Shown: positions 9,068 through 18,546, numbered from the stretch's first letter. The stretch is 64,000 nucleotides of DNA from Clostridiales bacterium (GCA_029268065.1 JAJUHC010000001.1:62001-126000); one strand, 5' to 3'. The notes: generated from the sequence alone by a model not told the origin. Numbers and translations: made by a program.

Positions 9068-10849
9068 GTGGCTTTTTCGGAACGTTTTCTGGACGAGCTT
9101 ATCTCCAGAAACGAGATTTCGGAAGTTGTCGGAAGCTATGTCCGCCTTGTGAAGCGAAGCGGAAGCAATCAGTTCGGGCTCTGTCCCTTCCACAGCGAAA
9201 GGACGCCGTCATTCTCCGTGTCGTCCGAAAAACAGATATATCACTGCTTCGGCTGCGGCAAGGGCGGCGGTGTCATCAACTTCATTATGGAGATCGAAAA
9301 CCTCTCATACCCTGACGCCGTCGCGTTCCTGGCAAGGCGGGTAAACATGGAGCTGCCGGATGAGGACGGGGACAGGGAGCTTCGGAGCAGGAGGGAACGC
9401 ATTATAGCTCTTAACCGCGACGCCGCGCGCTTTTTTTATCAGAATCTCTCCAAACCCGCCGGCAGGGCCGTCGCGGATTATATAGCGGGACGGGGTATAA
9501 CCCCGGCTTCAGTAAAAACCTTCGGACTCGGCGCGGCTCTTGACGGCTGGAGCTCGCTTTGCGACGAGATGCAGTCCCTCGGCTATTCCGCCGCGGAGCT
9601 GCTGGACGCGGGGCTTGCCTCCAAAAGCTCGAAAACCGGCTCGGTTTACGATTTTTTCAGGAACCGTTTTATGTTTCCGCTCATAGATGTGAGGGGCAAC
9701 GTCATAGGATTTTCAGGGAGGCGCATAACGAACGACGAAAACGAAAGGAAGTTCGTCCACTCAAAAGAAACGCTGCTTTTCAATAAAAGCCGGTTTCTTT
9801 TCGGGCTCAATCTGGCGAAGAAGTCGAAGCTGGGTAAAATAATACTCGTAGAGGGAAACGTGGATGTGATTACCCTGCGGCAGGCGGGCTTTGACAACGC
9901 GGTGGCGTCGCTGGGCACCTCGCTTACCGAGGATCAGGCAAGGCTGATATCGAATTATACAAAGGAAGTCGTGATAGCTTACGATACGGACAGCGCCGGA
10001 AAGGCCGCGGCTCAGCGCGCCATAGGCCATCTCGAGAAGCTGGGCGTGGCGATAAAAATCCTGAGCGTCCCGGGAAACAAGGACCCGGACGAGTATATAC
10101 GCAATAATGGCGCCGCTGCTTTCGCCGCGCTCCTTTCCAGTACGGGCAACCATGTGGAATACAGGCTTGAGGAAATAAAGAGCAGGTATGCCCTGGATAC
10201 CGACGAGGGCAGGATTTCGTGTTTGAAGGAAACAGCGGAAATGCTTTCTACACTAAGGAGCCCGATAGAAAGGGAGGTATACGCGGGGCGTATGGCCGAG
10301 CTTCTGAAAATATCGACCGAGAGCATGATGGTCGAAATAAAGCGCGCTTCGCTGAGGCGTATGCGCGAGGCAAAAAAACAGGAGGAGCGCTCATCGAGGC
10401 CGGTTAACGTATTCCGGCCCAAGGAGAGGAGCATACGCTTTGACAATCCGGTGAGCGCCGCCGCCGAGGAGGGCGTCGTAAGGCTGCTGCTGGCAGACCC
10501 CGAGCTTTCCAGTGAAACGGATGGGCTGCAAAAGGAGGATTTCAGCTCGGAGTTTCTCGCAAGGGCGTTTTGCTACATCAGGGAGCGCTGCGACGAACGC
10601 AGACCGGTAAGCGTCTCTCTAATGTCCTCCGAATTTACGCCCGAGGAAATATCACATATTACGCTTATGATGCAAAGGCCGGCTCCGGTCTCCAGCGGCG
10701 TTTCAGCCATGAGGGATTACATAGGCGTTATAAAGAGGGAGCGGCTGCTTGCAAAATCAAAGGAAGATATTCAGGAGTTAATGGAATTGAACCTAAAATA
10801 CAGAGAGAGCAAAGGTTTGGAGGATAAAGATGGCAAAGAAAAACACTGA
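9068..10849 (+). CDS. dnaG: DNA primase
   Basis: This enzyme makes the RNA primers for lagging-strand synthesis, working with the DnaB helicase. The 593-residue protein shows the N-terminal CHC2 zinc-binding module ([13 protein letters not shown], then HCFGCGKGG). Next come the catalytic core with a TOPRIM fold ([15 protein letters not shown] with its Glu, and [11 protein letters not shown] with the Asp pair) and a helical C-terminal helicase-interaction region. I chose GTG 9068 because AGGAGG at 9056-9061 lies 6 bp upstream. The last 20 bp overlap rpoD, so the two are translationally coupled, part of the classic macromolecular synthesis arrangement. The end of dnaG contains the rpoD ribosome binding site. 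Confidence 0.97.
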   Translation: MAFSERFLDELISRNEISEVVGSYVRLVKRSGSNQFGLCPFHSERTPSFSVSSEKQIYHCFGCGKGGGVINFIMEIENLSYPDAVAFLARRVNMELPDEDGDRELRSRRERIIALNRDAARFFYQNLSKPAGRAVADYIAGRGITPASVKTFGLGAALDGWSSLCDEMQSLGYSAAELLDAGLASKSSKTGSVYDFFRNRFMFPLIDVRGNVIGFSGRRITNDENERKFVHSKETLLFNKSRFLFGLNLAKKSKLGKIILVEGNVDVITLRQAGFDNAVASLGTSLTEDQARLISNYTKEVVIAYDTDSAGKAAAQRAIGHLEKLGVAIKILSVPGNKDPDEYIRNNGAAAFAALLSSTGNHVEYRLEEIKSRYALDTDEGRISCLKETAEMLSTLRSPIEREVYAGRMAELLKISTESMMVEIKRASLRRMREAKKQEERSSRPVNVFRPKERSIRFDNPVSAAAEEGVVRLLLADPELSSETDGLQKEDFSSEFLARAFCYIRERCDERRPVSVSLMSSEFTPEEISHITLMMQRPAPVSSGVSAMRDYIGVIKRERLLAKSKEDIQELMELNLKYRESKGLEDKDGKEKH

Positions 10850-12032
10850 AAAGGCGGCGGGGAGCGCCGGGAAGGACGCGGCTCTGGAAAATCAGCAGAC
10901 TGCGGCGGCGCAGAACAATGAGGATAAGGTCAACGACCTCATAGAAAGAAGCAAGAAGAAGGGGTCCATAAGCCTTAAAGAGCTGATTGATGCTATGGAG
11001 GAGCTGAACCTCGACGCCGAGCAGATGGACAGGATATATGAAACCTTTGAACACTGCGGCGTGGACGTGGTGGACGACGAGGATTTCCTCGCGGAGCCTC
11101 CGGACGATATCGAGCCGGACATGGAGGATATCGAAGAGCTCGCGGAGCTGGAAGAACTGGAAGAGGAAGCGCTTGTGGATCCGGAGTCCCTGGTAGACAG
11201 CTTCAGCGTGGACGATCCGGTCAGGATGTACCTCAAAGAAATAGGCAAGGTGAGCCTTCTCACCCCGGAGGAGGAAGTGGTGCTTGCGGAGCGCATGTCC
11301 TGCGGAGACAAGGAAGCCTGTCAGCGCATGGCGGAAGCCAACCTTCGCCTCGTCGTCAGCATAGCGAAGCGCTATGTGGGCCGCGGCATGCTCTTCCTCG
11401 ACCTTATACAGGAGGGGAACCTGGGGCTTATCAAAGCCGTTGAGAAGTTTGACCACACGAAGGGATATAAGTTCTCGACTTATGCCACCTGGTGGATAAG
11501 GCAGGCAATAACAAGGTCAATCGCCGATCAGGCGAGGACCATACGGATACCCGTCCATATGGTCGAGACCATAAACAAGGTCATAAGGGTATCTCGCCAG
11601 CTGCTTCAGGAGCTGGGGCATGATCCCTCGCCGGAGGAGATAGCCGAAGAAATGGGCATGTCCGTGGATAAGGTGCGGGACATCCTCAAAATCGCGCAGG
11701 AGCCTGTTTCTCTTGAAACGCCGATAGGCGAGGAGGAGGACAGCCATCTCGGTGACTTCATCCCGGACGAGGACGCTTCGGAGCCGGCGGAAGCGGCGTC
11801 CTTCACCTTCCTCCGTGAGCAGCTCATGAACGTTCTGGGGACCCTGACTCCGAGGGAGGAAAAGGTACTGCGTCTCCGGTTCGGAATCGAGGACGGGAGA
11901 ACGAGGACTCTTGAGGAAGTCGGGAAGGAATTCAACGTAACCCGCGAGCGCATACGTCAGATAGAGGCCAAGGCTTTGCGCAAGCTGCGCCATCCGAGCC
12001 GCAGCAAGAAGCTGAAGGATTTTCTGAGCTGA
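10830..12032 (+). CDS. rpoD: Primary sigma factor SigA/RpoD
   Basis: This is the housekeeping sigma factor that directs RNA polymerase to promoters of the TTGACA/TATAAT type seen across this window. The 400-residue length is typical of the Gram-positive SigA form, with a short N-terminal region. Region 1.1 (about residues 30-75) is followed by an acidic spacer. Region 1.2 begins with [11 protein letters not shown]. Region 2 contains [13 protein letters not shown] and [15 protein letters not shown]. Region 3 comes next, then region 4 with the helix-turn-helix [23 protein letters not shown] 10830 is preceded by GGAGG at 10817-10821, inside dnaG. Confidence 0.98.
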   Translation: MAKKNTEKAAGSAGKDAALENQQTAAAQNNEDKVNDLIERSKKKGSISLKELIDAMEELNLDAEQMDRIYETFEHCGVDVVDDEDFLAEPPDDIEPDMEDIEELAELEELEEEALVDPESLVDSFSVDDPVRMYLKEIGKVSLLTPEEEVVLAERMSCGDKEACQRMAEANLRLVVSIAKRYVGRGMLFLDLIQEGNLGLIKAVEKFDHTKGYKFSTYATWWIRQAITRSIADQARTIRIPVHMVETINKVIRVSRQLLQELGHDPSPEEIAEEMGMSVDKVRDILKIAQEPVSLETPIGEEEDSHLGDFIPDEDASEPAEAASFTFLREQLMNVLGTLTPREEKVLRLRFGIEDGRTRTLEEVGKEFNVTRERIRQIEAKALRKLRHPSRSKKLKDFLS

Positions 12033-12251
12033 AGGCTCTCGCGGCTCAGGGGCAATCGCCAAATCGGGTATTTTTGCCGATAGTGCGTTATTCGGTTAAC
12101 GCATATAAGGCTGCGTGTCGGCAGGCGCGCTTTATTGCTCTGATTCTAAGCCTTCCGGGCACCGTAAGCGGGAGCCTTGCGCATTTGTTTCCAGCCGGCC
12201 GCCATGAGGAGAATCCCTTTGCTCCTGAAGGGTTCGCCGCCGTTTTTGTAC

Positions 12252-12280
12252 TTGCGGACGGAGGCAAATTATGTTAATAT
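12252..12280 (+). promoter_or_regulatory. Sigma-A type promoter for the TetR gene
   Basis: TTGCGG (12252-12257) and TAATAT (12275-12280) are separated by 17 bp, about 26 bp before the ribosome binding site GGAGA at 12306-12310. The rest of the gap after rpoD (12033-12251) shows nothing else I can name. Confidence 0.5.
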
Positions 12281-12317
12281 AGTGCCGCAGAAACGTATTG
12301 GGCGTGGAGATAAGGCT

Positions 12318-12896
12318 ATGACTCAGTTTACCAAAAAAGCAATCATGAGCGCTTTCGTCGAGCTTTTGGATTCGATGCCGTTCGATAAGATTTCCGTCGT
12401 CGATATTGCGGAAAGGTGCAAGATCAACAGAAACACCTTTTATTATCATTACCCGGATATATACGCGCTGGTTGACGAGCTCTTTAAGACGGAAACGCAG
12501 AAAATCATCGAGCAGAACGAGGCCTTCGATTCATGGCAGGAGGCCTTCCTTCAGGCTGTCCATTTCGCGAGGATGAACAGAAGGGCGATCTATCATCTGT
12601 ATAATTCGGTCGGCAGCGCCCGCCTCGAGAAGTACATTTACGATGTGACGCTTTCAAACATAACCGCGTTTATCCGCAAGCAGGCGGAGGGGCTCAGCGT
12701 AAGCGAAAAGGAGATCGGAATACTGTCCGAGTTTTATACGATAGCTCTGATAGGCATTTTCACCAAATGGATCGGAGAAGGAATGAAGCAGGATTTTATT
12801 GAACACATCAATGAGATGGGCGAAATCTTGGACGGCAATATCCGGTACACGCTTGAAAAGTGCGATCAGCGCAGGCGTCCGGACAAAAAACCATGA
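12318..12896 (+). CDS. TetR/AcrR-family transcriptional regulator
   Basis: This 192-residue protein has the TetR layout. The N-terminal helix-turn-helix spans about residues 1-50, with FDKISVVDIAERCKINRNTF and the family-typical YYHYPD stretch after the recognition helix. An all-helical ligand and dimerisation domain follows. The C-terminal half, with a Trp near FTKWIGEGM, resembles the subgroup that includes DhaS-like regulators. I chose ATG 12318, 7 bp after GGAGA. The gene precedes a radical SAM enzyme and a second SAM synthetase but is separated from them by a strong terminator. Control of those genes is plausible from proximity and otherwise unproven. Confidence 0.85.
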   Translation: MTQFTKKAIMSAFVELLDSMPFDKISVVDIAERCKINRNTFYYHYPDIYALVDELFKTETQKIIEQNEAFDSWQEAFLQAVHFARMNRRAIYHLYNSVGSARLEKYIYDVTLSNITAFIRKQAEGLSVSEKEIGILSEFYTIALIGIFTKWIGEGMKQDFIEHINEMGEILDGNIRYTLEKCDQRRRPDKKP

Positions 12897-12952
12897 TTGC
12901 CTGAAATTAGAGCACTTCCCGGCAAATGATTAAAAATGAGGCTTTTCCGGCA

Positions 12953-12983
12953 CGCTGCACAATTATTGTGCAGCGCTTTTTTT
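12953..12983 (+). terminator. Intrinsic terminator after the TetR gene
   Basis: A 10-bp perfect stem (12953-12962 with 12966-12975) and 3-nt loop are followed by seven T residues at 12977-12983. Confidence 0.9.
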
Positions 12984-13096
12984 CTGACCATGGAGTTTCA
13001 GAGAGAAAAGGCTTAAATATAAAACCGACGATATAAATCACGACAGAGAAGAATAAATTATTCAGATAATAACAGAAAATTGAAGGGGGAACAGCA

Positions 13097-14464
13097 ATGA
13101 ACGCGGCAGAAAAGCTTAAACACGCCGGCGCGATGAAAGCCTACGATTATGTGGATAAGGACCCGGAAAACAATATTCCAAAGCTTCTGGATGTGCTTTG
13201 CAAACTTGATGATTCGAAAACGGTAACCAGCCAGTCGGAGGCCGTAAGAACCGTTTTTTCCCAGCCGGACAACGCGTGGAAGGATTTGATACTCAGCCTC
13301 TGGACGGATATAGATGACCTTCAGCGCCGAAAGCTGTTTGAAACAATCGCGGTAAACGCGACGCTGATCGGTTCGTCCGCCCAGAACAAGCTTAAAAGCA
13401 AATACGGTTGCAACGTGCCGTGGGCGATACTTTTTGACCCGACAAGCGCCTGCAATCTCAGGTGCACAGGCTGCTGGGCGGCGGAATACGGACACAACCT
13501 CAACCTCAGCTATGATGAAATGGAAAGCATAGTGGCTCAGGGCGAGGAAATGGGCGTTTACTTCTACGTTTTGTCGGGCGGGGAGCCGATGGTTAGGAAG
13601 GACGAAATCATGACTCTCTGCGAAAGGCATCCCGAATGCGCCTTCCTTGCCTTTACAAACGGTACGCTCATAGACGAGGCTTTCGCGGACAGAATGCTCA
13701 GAGTCGGGAATTTTGTGCCTGCGATAAGCATCGAAGGCTTCGAAAAGGATACGGACTTCCGCCGCGGCGAAGGCACATATCAGGCGGTAATGAAAACCTG
13801 CGAGCTGCTGAAGCGCAAAAAGCTGCTTTTCGGAATGTCATGCTGCTACACCTCGAAAAACACCGAGATAATCGGCAGCGAGGAATACTTCGACGCACTG
13901 ATCGACTGCGGGGCAAAGTTCTGTTGGCTGTTTACATACATGCCGATAGGAAAGAAGGCGGTGCCCGAGCTTATGGCTACGGCGGAGCAGCGAAGGTATA
14001 TGTACGATACCATAAGGGGATACCGCGGCACAAAGCCGATATTCACAATGGACTTCTGGAACGACGGCGAATATGTGAAGGGCTGCATTGCCGGCGGCCG
14101 CTACTACCTGCACATTAACGCAAACGGAGACATAGAGCCCTGCGCCTTCGCACATTACTCGGACAGCAATATCCGTACGGACAGAATTTTCGACGCGCTT
14201 CGCAAGCCGTTGTTTATGGCTTATCATGACAACCAGCCGTTTAATCACAATATGCTGAGGCCGTGCCCGGTGCTGGACAATCCCGAGGCGCTGCCGGCAA
14301 TGGTGGAAAAGTCGGGCGCACATTCAACTGACGTTGCCGCCCCGGAGGATGCCAGAGATCTTTCAAAAAAATGCGCCGGACGCGCGGCGGAATGGGCAAG
14401 GGTTTCAGATGAGCTCTGGGAGCAAAGCCAGTGTGAAAAGTGCGGCAAACGCTGCGCGGGGTAA
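13097..14464 (+). CDS. Radical SAM protein of unknown substrate
   Basis: This 455-residue protein is a radical SAM enzyme: CNLRCTGC places the [4Fe-4S]-binding cysteines at 119, 123 and 126. GGEP (SAM amino-group binding) follows at about 159. An N-terminal extension of about 100 residues is helical and unassigned. The C-terminal third is Cys-rich, with one Cys before a HINANGDIEPCAF stretch that resembles SPASM or twitch-type auxiliary cluster domains, and the tail ends CEKCGKRC. Such domains occur in peptide- and protein-modifying radical SAM enzymes, but I see no peptide precursor here, so the reaction is unknown. ATG 13097 follows AAGGGGG. The SAM synthetase gene starts 21 bp downstream, so the two are almost certainly cotranscribed. 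Confidence 0.85.
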   Translation: MNAAEKLKHAGAMKAYDYVDKDPENNIPKLLDVLCKLDDSKTVTSQSEAVRTVFSQPDNAWKDLILSLWTDIDDLQRRKLFETIAVNATLIGSSAQNKLKSKYGCNVPWAILFDPTSACNLRCTGCWAAEYGHNLNLSYDEMESIVAQGEEMGVYFYVLSGGEPMVRKDEIMTLCERHPECAFLAFTNGTLIDEAFADRMLRVGNFVPAISIEGFEKDTDFRRGEGTYQAVMKTCELLKRKKLLFGMSCCYTSKNTEIIGSEEYFDALIDCGAKFCWLFTYMPIGKKAVPELMATAEQRRYMYDTIRGYRGTKPIFTMDFWNDGEYVKGCIAGGRYYLHINANGDIEPCAFAHYSDSNIRTDRIFDALRKPLFMAYHDNQPFNHNMLRPCPVLDNPEALPAMVEKSGAHSTDVAAPEDARDLSKKCAGRAAEWARVSDELWEQSQCEKCGKRCAG

Positions 14465-14485
14465 ACCGGAAAGAAGGAGCCGGCA

Positions 14486-15658
14486 ATGGGCAGCTATTTT
14501 ACATCCGAATCGGTTACGCGCGGACACCCTGACAAGGTCTGCGACCAGATAGCCGACGCCATTCTTGACGAGATTTTGAAAAAAGACCCCTATGCGCATG
14601 TAGCGTGCAAGGTGGCCGCTCTTACGGACTGCGTCCACATCATGGGCGAAATCACTTCCGGCTATTCGCCTGATTACGAAAAGATCGCAAGAAGGGTCAT
14701 TGAGGATATCGGCTATAATGAGCCGGAGCGCGGCTTTGACGCAAAAAGCTGCAGGGTGGATGTGAGCGTCCATGAGCAGTCCCCGGATATAAGAATCGGT
14801 TTAAACAGAAGAAGCGAGCAGGATACCGGGGCGGGAGACCAGGGGATGATGTTCGGCTATGCCTGCGACGAGACCGTGTCGCTCATGCCGCTGCCGATAG
14901 TCCTGGCGCATGCCCTTGCAAGGAGGTTGGAATATACCAGAAGGTCGGGTCTCATGCCTTGCCTTCTCCCGGACGGAAAGGCTCAGGTTACGCTGGAGTA
15001 TGTAAACGGAGAAGCAAAACGGGTTTCCACCGTTGTCTTGTCCGCCCAGCACAGGGAAGGAACCGACATCGACACGCTCCGGTCGCAGCTGACCGAAAAT
15101 GTGATCTGCCACGCGCTCCCCGCCCAAATGCTCGACGACGACACGCTGATTTTCATAAATCCGACCGGCAGGTTTGTTATCGGGGGACCCGCCGGAGACA
15201 CCGGCCTGAGCGGAAGAAAGGTCATATCCGATACCTACGGCGGAAGCGCCCGCAACGGCGGCGGCGCGCTTTCCGGCAAGGACGCCACGAAGATGGACCG
15301 CAGCGGCGCTTATATGGCGAGGTACATCGCAAAAAATATTATAAAGTCCGGGGCCGCCAAAAGGTGCGAGGTTCAGCTTGCCTATGCGATAGGCCTTTCA
15401 GATCCGGTTTCGGTATCCGTCAACACGTTCGGAACCGGGAAGGTGCCGGAGGAAAGGCTTGAGTCGTGGGTTTGCGAAAAGGTTGATATGAGGCCCGCCA
15501 TGATTATTCGCGGCTTCAACCTTCGCAGTCCCGTCTACGAAAAGCTCTCCTGTTATGGCCACTTCGGCGAAAACGCAGCGGGCATGCCTTGGGAAGAAAC
15601 GGATATCGCGGACAGAATAAGATCCGATCTGCTGGAGCACAAATCGTTCCCCGAATAA
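14486..15658 (+). CDS. metK: S-adenosylmethionine synthetase, divergent form
   Basis: This 390-residue enzyme is predicted to make S-adenosylmethionine from methionine and ATP. Family motifs are present: TSESVTRGHPDK (His 14, Asp 16, Lys 17), MGEI, GAGDQGMMFGYA, INPTGRFVIGGP, GLSGRK and SGKDATKMDRS. It departs from the usual sequence at conserved spots. The position matching the potassium-ligand Glu 42 of the E. coli enzyme is Lys 42 here (ACKVA in place of ACETY), and the loop before SGKD reads ARNGGGAL rather than ARHGGGAF. It lies directly behind a radical SAM gene, which suggests a dedicated paralogue supplying that enzyme. Whether another metK exists elsewhere in the genome cannot be seen here. 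Confidence 0.9.
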   Translation: MGSYFTSESVTRGHPDKVCDQIADAILDEILKKDPYAHVACKVAALTDCVHIMGEITSGYSPDYEKIARRVIEDIGYNEPERGFDAKSCRVDVSVHEQSPDIRIGLNRRSEQDTGAGDQGMMFGYACDETVSLMPLPIVLAHALARRLEYTRRSGLMPCLLPDGKAQVTLEYVNGEAKRVSTVVLSAQHREGTDIDTLRSQLTENVICHALPAQMLDDDTLIFINPTGRFVIGGPAGDTGLSGRKVISDTYGGSARNGGGALSGKDATKMDRSGAYMARYIAKNIIKSGAAKRCEVQLAYAIGLSDPVSVSVNTFGTGKVPEERLESWVCEKVDMRPAMIIRGFNLRSPVYEKLSCYGHFGENAAGMPWEETDIADRIRSDLLEHKSFPE

Positions 15659-15724
15659 AACGCCTGTTACAGCGCTCGGCGGGTAAATCAGGGCCCGCAT
15701 ATAAAATGAAGTTGCGCATAATAA

Positions 15725-15759
15725 GAACACACGGCCGGAAGCTTCCCGGCCGTGTGTTT
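15725..15759 (+). repeat. Terminator hairpin, upstream copy of a 35-bp direct repeat
   Basis: A 13-bp stem (15726-15738 with 15746-15758) forms the upstream half of a 35-bp direct repeat that recurs at 15953-15987. It lies 66 bp after metK. This copy has only TTT behind the stem, because the inserted element now separates it from the original T tract. Confidence 0.9.
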
Positions 15760-15952
15760 CAGACTGTCAAAAAACCTAAGAGCAAAAAATGTGATAACAG
15801 TATAAACCCATTTTTCCGGCGGCGTGTACGCCGGAAAAATACATTATCCCGCGCAATTGTGCGCGACCGGGGGGTATCGCGGCTTCAGCCGCGTATCAAG
15901 GGGGTATTGGATACCCCCTTGAAGCGTGTCGAAAGACTTTTTCGACACGCTC
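15760..15952. mobile_element. Family 1 short non-coding insertion (MITE-like), copy A
   Basis: This 193-bp element begins CAGACTGTCAAAAAACC and ends GACACGCTC. Its ends are imperfect inverted repeats: CAGACTGTCAAAAAAC against the reverse complement GAGCGTGTCGAAAAAG, 11 of 16 matching. Inside are five successive hairpins with arms TTTTTCCGGCG, GCGCAATTGTGCGC, GCGGCTTCAGCCGC, AAGGGGGTAT/ATACCCCCTT and GTGTCGAAA/TTTCGACAC (the last with a short loop). A near-identical copy lies at 49323-49514. It encodes no protein, and the flanking terminator hairpin is duplicated. Confidence 0.8.
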
Positions 15953-15991
15953 GAACACACGGCCGGAAGCTTCCCGGCCGTGTGTTTTTTT
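15953..15991 (+). terminator. Terminator hairpin, downstream copy with T tract
   Basis: This is the second copy of the 35-bp hairpin repeat (15953-15987). It carries the T run that continues to 15991, so it is a complete intrinsic terminator and probably represents the original end of the metK transcript. Confidence 0.85.
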
Positions 15992-16098
15992 GCACTATCG
16001 CCGCATAATAAGGCAGGAAGACTCGAGAAAATACTGGTAATAAGGAATAATGCATGATAAAATAACGATATGATACCGGACTGGAGATGCAACTTTAA

Positions 16099-16536
16099 GT
16101 GAAAAAAGGGCTCATTTTCGTTTTGCTGCTTTCTTTGACGATAGTTGTCGTGCTTTGCGGCTGCTCAAATCAAGGCTCAAACACGGCGAAGCTGTCGCCG
16201 GACTTTGACGAGGCAAAGGTTAAAGCCGCGGCGGAAAACGCGATAATGCTCATTAACTCCGGCGACTATCAAAAGCTTTCAGACACTATGGTTAGGTCGG
16301 ATCTACGCTCCAAGCTCTCGGCGGAGGTTCTCAGGGACGCCGCGGATAAAACCATGGGCGGGGCCGGCGAGTTTAAGTCCTTTGAAGCCGTGACGGTGAG
16401 CGGAACCGAGGACAGCGCAAAAAACTCCTATGCCGTCGCAAGCGTGAGGGCGAAGTATAAAAACCAGACCGTGATTTATACCCTTTCATTTGACAAGGAA
16501 ATGCAGCTCGTGGGGCTTTATATGAAGCAGGCCTAG
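16099..16536 (+). CDS. Small lipoprotein with DUF3887-like domain
   Basis: This 145-residue protein has a lipoprotein signal peptide: MKKG, a Leu/Val-rich core, and the lipobox VVLCGC with the modified Cys near residue 22. The mature part (about 40-145) looks like a compact alpha/beta fold of the DUF3887 or SnoaL-like type, starting with AAENAIMLINSGDYQKLSD and ending in a YTLSFDKEMQLVGLY strand pair. It would be anchored to the outer face of the membrane. The start is GTG 16099, with GGAG 13 bp upstream, a rather long spacing. No function can be assigned. It may be cotranscribed with the mannosyltransferase gene 105 bp downstream. Confidence 0.7.
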   Translation: MKKGLIFVLLLSLTIVVVLCGCSNQGSNTAKLSPDFDEAKVKAAAENAIMLINSGDYQKLSDTMVRSDLRSKLSAEVLRDAADKTMGGAGEFKSFEAVTVSGTEDSAKNSYAVASVRAKYKNQTVIYTLSFDKEMQLVGLYMKQA

Positions 16537-16641
16537 TTTGAACGGTCCATATCCGCCAAGACCGAGTGCTCCCTGGATATTGTGTTTTACGCGTTTTATT
16601 TTAAGACCTAATAATAAGCCTGGCGCTTCGGGGGAATAACT

Positions 16642-18546
16642 TTGAAAGAATTGCTGAAATACCTCACTCCCACAATCGTCTTTCCTTTGGTGCTGTTTTG
16701 CGCGCTCCTGCTCTTTTACACAAATTATCTGCAGGAAAAGCGAATGCCGGAAATAGGGGACGACTGTACCGATATCGGTAATGAAGAAAAACCGAGGTTT
16801 TCCTTGGTTAACCCCCTGTATCCGGTTACGAAAAGGGATGTGGCCGCGATTCTCCTGATCACCGCCGTTTACGCGGCGGTGGCTTTTTGGGGCCTGGGCA
16901 ATACGAAAGCACCGATTACCTTCTACAAGTTTGAGGGCGGGGACTACAACGTCACGCTGACTCTGGACGAGCCGCGATATGTGCGAAAAATAATGTACTA
17001 CACAGGGCTCCACACGGGTGAGTACGGCCTTCGCTGGTCGGAAGACGGACAGAGCTGGTCGGACGTGAAAATCATGGAGCAAAGCTACGCCAAGCTTTTC
17101 AGCTGGCTTTCGGCCGACATAGGCGAGGGCGCCCAAATGAGATATATACAGATATGGGCGAGGTACACGCCGCTTGAGCTGGGCGAGCTGGCTTTCTACG
17201 ACGAAAACGGGAAGCTCATCCCCTCGGAGAGCATAAGCTTCTCAAACGACAGGGCGTCAAAGCTTTCCGATGAGCAAGGCACGGTCCCGGCGAAGCCTGA
17301 TTACATGAACAGCATGTATTTTGACGAGATATACCACGGACGAACGGCGTATGAGCATATAGAAAACGTCTACCCCTATGAGGTTTCGCATCCGCCGCTC
17401 GGAAAGCTGATAATAAGCCTCGGAATAAGGCTCTTCGGCATGACGCCCTTTGGGTGGCGATTCATGGGAACGCTTTTCGGCGTCCTCATGCTCCCGTTTA
17501 TGTTCGCCCTGATAAAAAATATGTTCGGAAAGACGCTGATAGCCGTTTCGGGAACGGTCCTTTTCGCCTTTGACTTCATGCACTTCGTTCAGACGAGGAT
17601 AGCGACGATAGATACCTACGGAGTTTTTTTCATACTTGTCATGTTCTATTTTATGTACCGCTACGTCTCTCAGGGTCACGAAACGCCGTTCGGAAAAACG
17701 GCCCTGCCGCTTTTCCTCAGCGGCCTCTTCTTCGGGCTCGGCGCGGCTTCCAAATGGGTGGTAATCTACGGCGGGGGAGGGCTGGCTGTCCTCTGGCTCA
17801 TTAAGCAGATTACGCGGGGAATATACTGCCGCGACAATGGCCTGAGCCGCGAGTTTAAACGGTACATCGTTGAAACGCTGCTATTCTCCGTCTTTGCATT
17901 CATTTTGCTTCCCTGCGTAATCTACGCCCTTTCCTATATACCGTACGGAACGGCTAAGGGCATGACGATAGGCGGAGGAATGCTTTGGAAAAGGGAATTT
18001 TATGAGATTATCCTTGAAAATCAGCGCTTCATGTTCTCCTACCACAGCAAGCTCGTCGCCACGCACCCGTATTCTTCGCCCTGGTATTCCTGGCTGCTTG
18101 ACATCAGGCCGATTTTGTATTATCTTGAATACCTGCCGAACGGCTATAAATCCGCCTTCGGCGCCTTCGGAAACCCCATTTTATGGTGGGGCGGACTCAT
18201 CGCCCTCGTCTATACGGTCAAGCGCTTCGCGAGTACACGCGACTCGAAGGCGCTCTATATCGTCATAGGCTATCTTGCCCAGCTTCTGCCCTGGGTTTTT
18301 GTCTCGCGCATAGTGTTTATTTATCATTATTTCCCATCTACGCTGTTCCTCGTGCTCGCGACCTGCTATGCATTCAATTGCATGTACGAAAAGGGTATCG
18401 GGCGCTTCAGGGCGGGGATAATGGCGTACACGGCCGCGTCAGTAGCGCTCTTTATTGCGTTTTATCCCGTGCTGACGGGAGCCGCCGTGAAAGAATGGTA
18501 TACGACGAATTATCTTCGCTGGATACCCGGAGTTTGGCCGTTCTGA
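16642..18546 (+). CDS. GT39-like protein mannosyltransferase with extracytoplasmic insert
   Basis: This 634-residue polytopic membrane protein belongs with dolichyl- or polyprenyl-phosphate-mannose protein mannosyltransferases. A first transmembrane helix (about 10-30) and a second (about 65-85) precede an extracytoplasmic segment of about 120 residues that resembles a galactose-binding (discoidin-like) beta sandwich. The GT39 core follows, with the acidic FDEIYHGRTAYEHI loop and YEVSHPPLGKLII, both hallmarks of the family, and about ten further transmembrane helices. TTG 16642 follows GGGGAA by 6 bp. It would transfer a sugar from a lipid carrier to secreted proteins, perhaps the SLH proteins in this window, though that link is a guess. 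Confidence 0.8.
   Translation: MKELLKYLTPTIVFPLVLFCALLLFYTNYLQEKRMPEIGDDCTDIGNEEKPRFSLVNPLYPVTKRDVAAILLITAVYAAVAFWGLGNTKAPITFYKFEGGDYNVTLTLDEPRYVRKIMYYTGLHTGEYGLRWSEDGQSWSDVKIMEQSYAKLFSWLSADIGEGAQMRYIQIWARYTPLELGELAFYDENGKLIPSESISFSNDRASKLSDEQGTVPAKPDYMNSMYFDEIYHGRTAYEHIENVYPYEVSHPPLGKLIISLGIRLFGMTPFGWRFMGTLFGVLMLPFMFALIKNMFGKTLIAVSGTVLFAFDFMHFVQTRIATIDTYGVFFILVMFYFMYRYVSQGHETPFGKTALPLFLSGLFFGLGAASKWVVIYGGGGLAVLWLIKQITRGIYCRDNGLSREFKRYIVETLLFSVFAFILLPCVIYALSYIPYGTAKGMTIGGGMLWKREFYEIILENQRFMFSYHSKLVATHPYSSPWYSWLLDIRPILYYLEYLPNGYKSAFGAFGNPILWWGGLIALVYTVKRFASTRDSKALYIVIGYLAQLLPWVFVSRIVFIYHYFPSTLFLVLATCYAFNCMYEKGIGRFRAGIMAYTAASVALFIAFYPVLTGAAVKEWYTTNYLRWIPGVWPF

Noticed and set aside
12984-13096. 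Possible SAM riboswitch before the radical SAM-metK genes
   Set aside because: The 113-bp stretch is AT-rich and lacks the conserved SAM-I aptamer elements; it is too short for a leader with promoter and aptamer.
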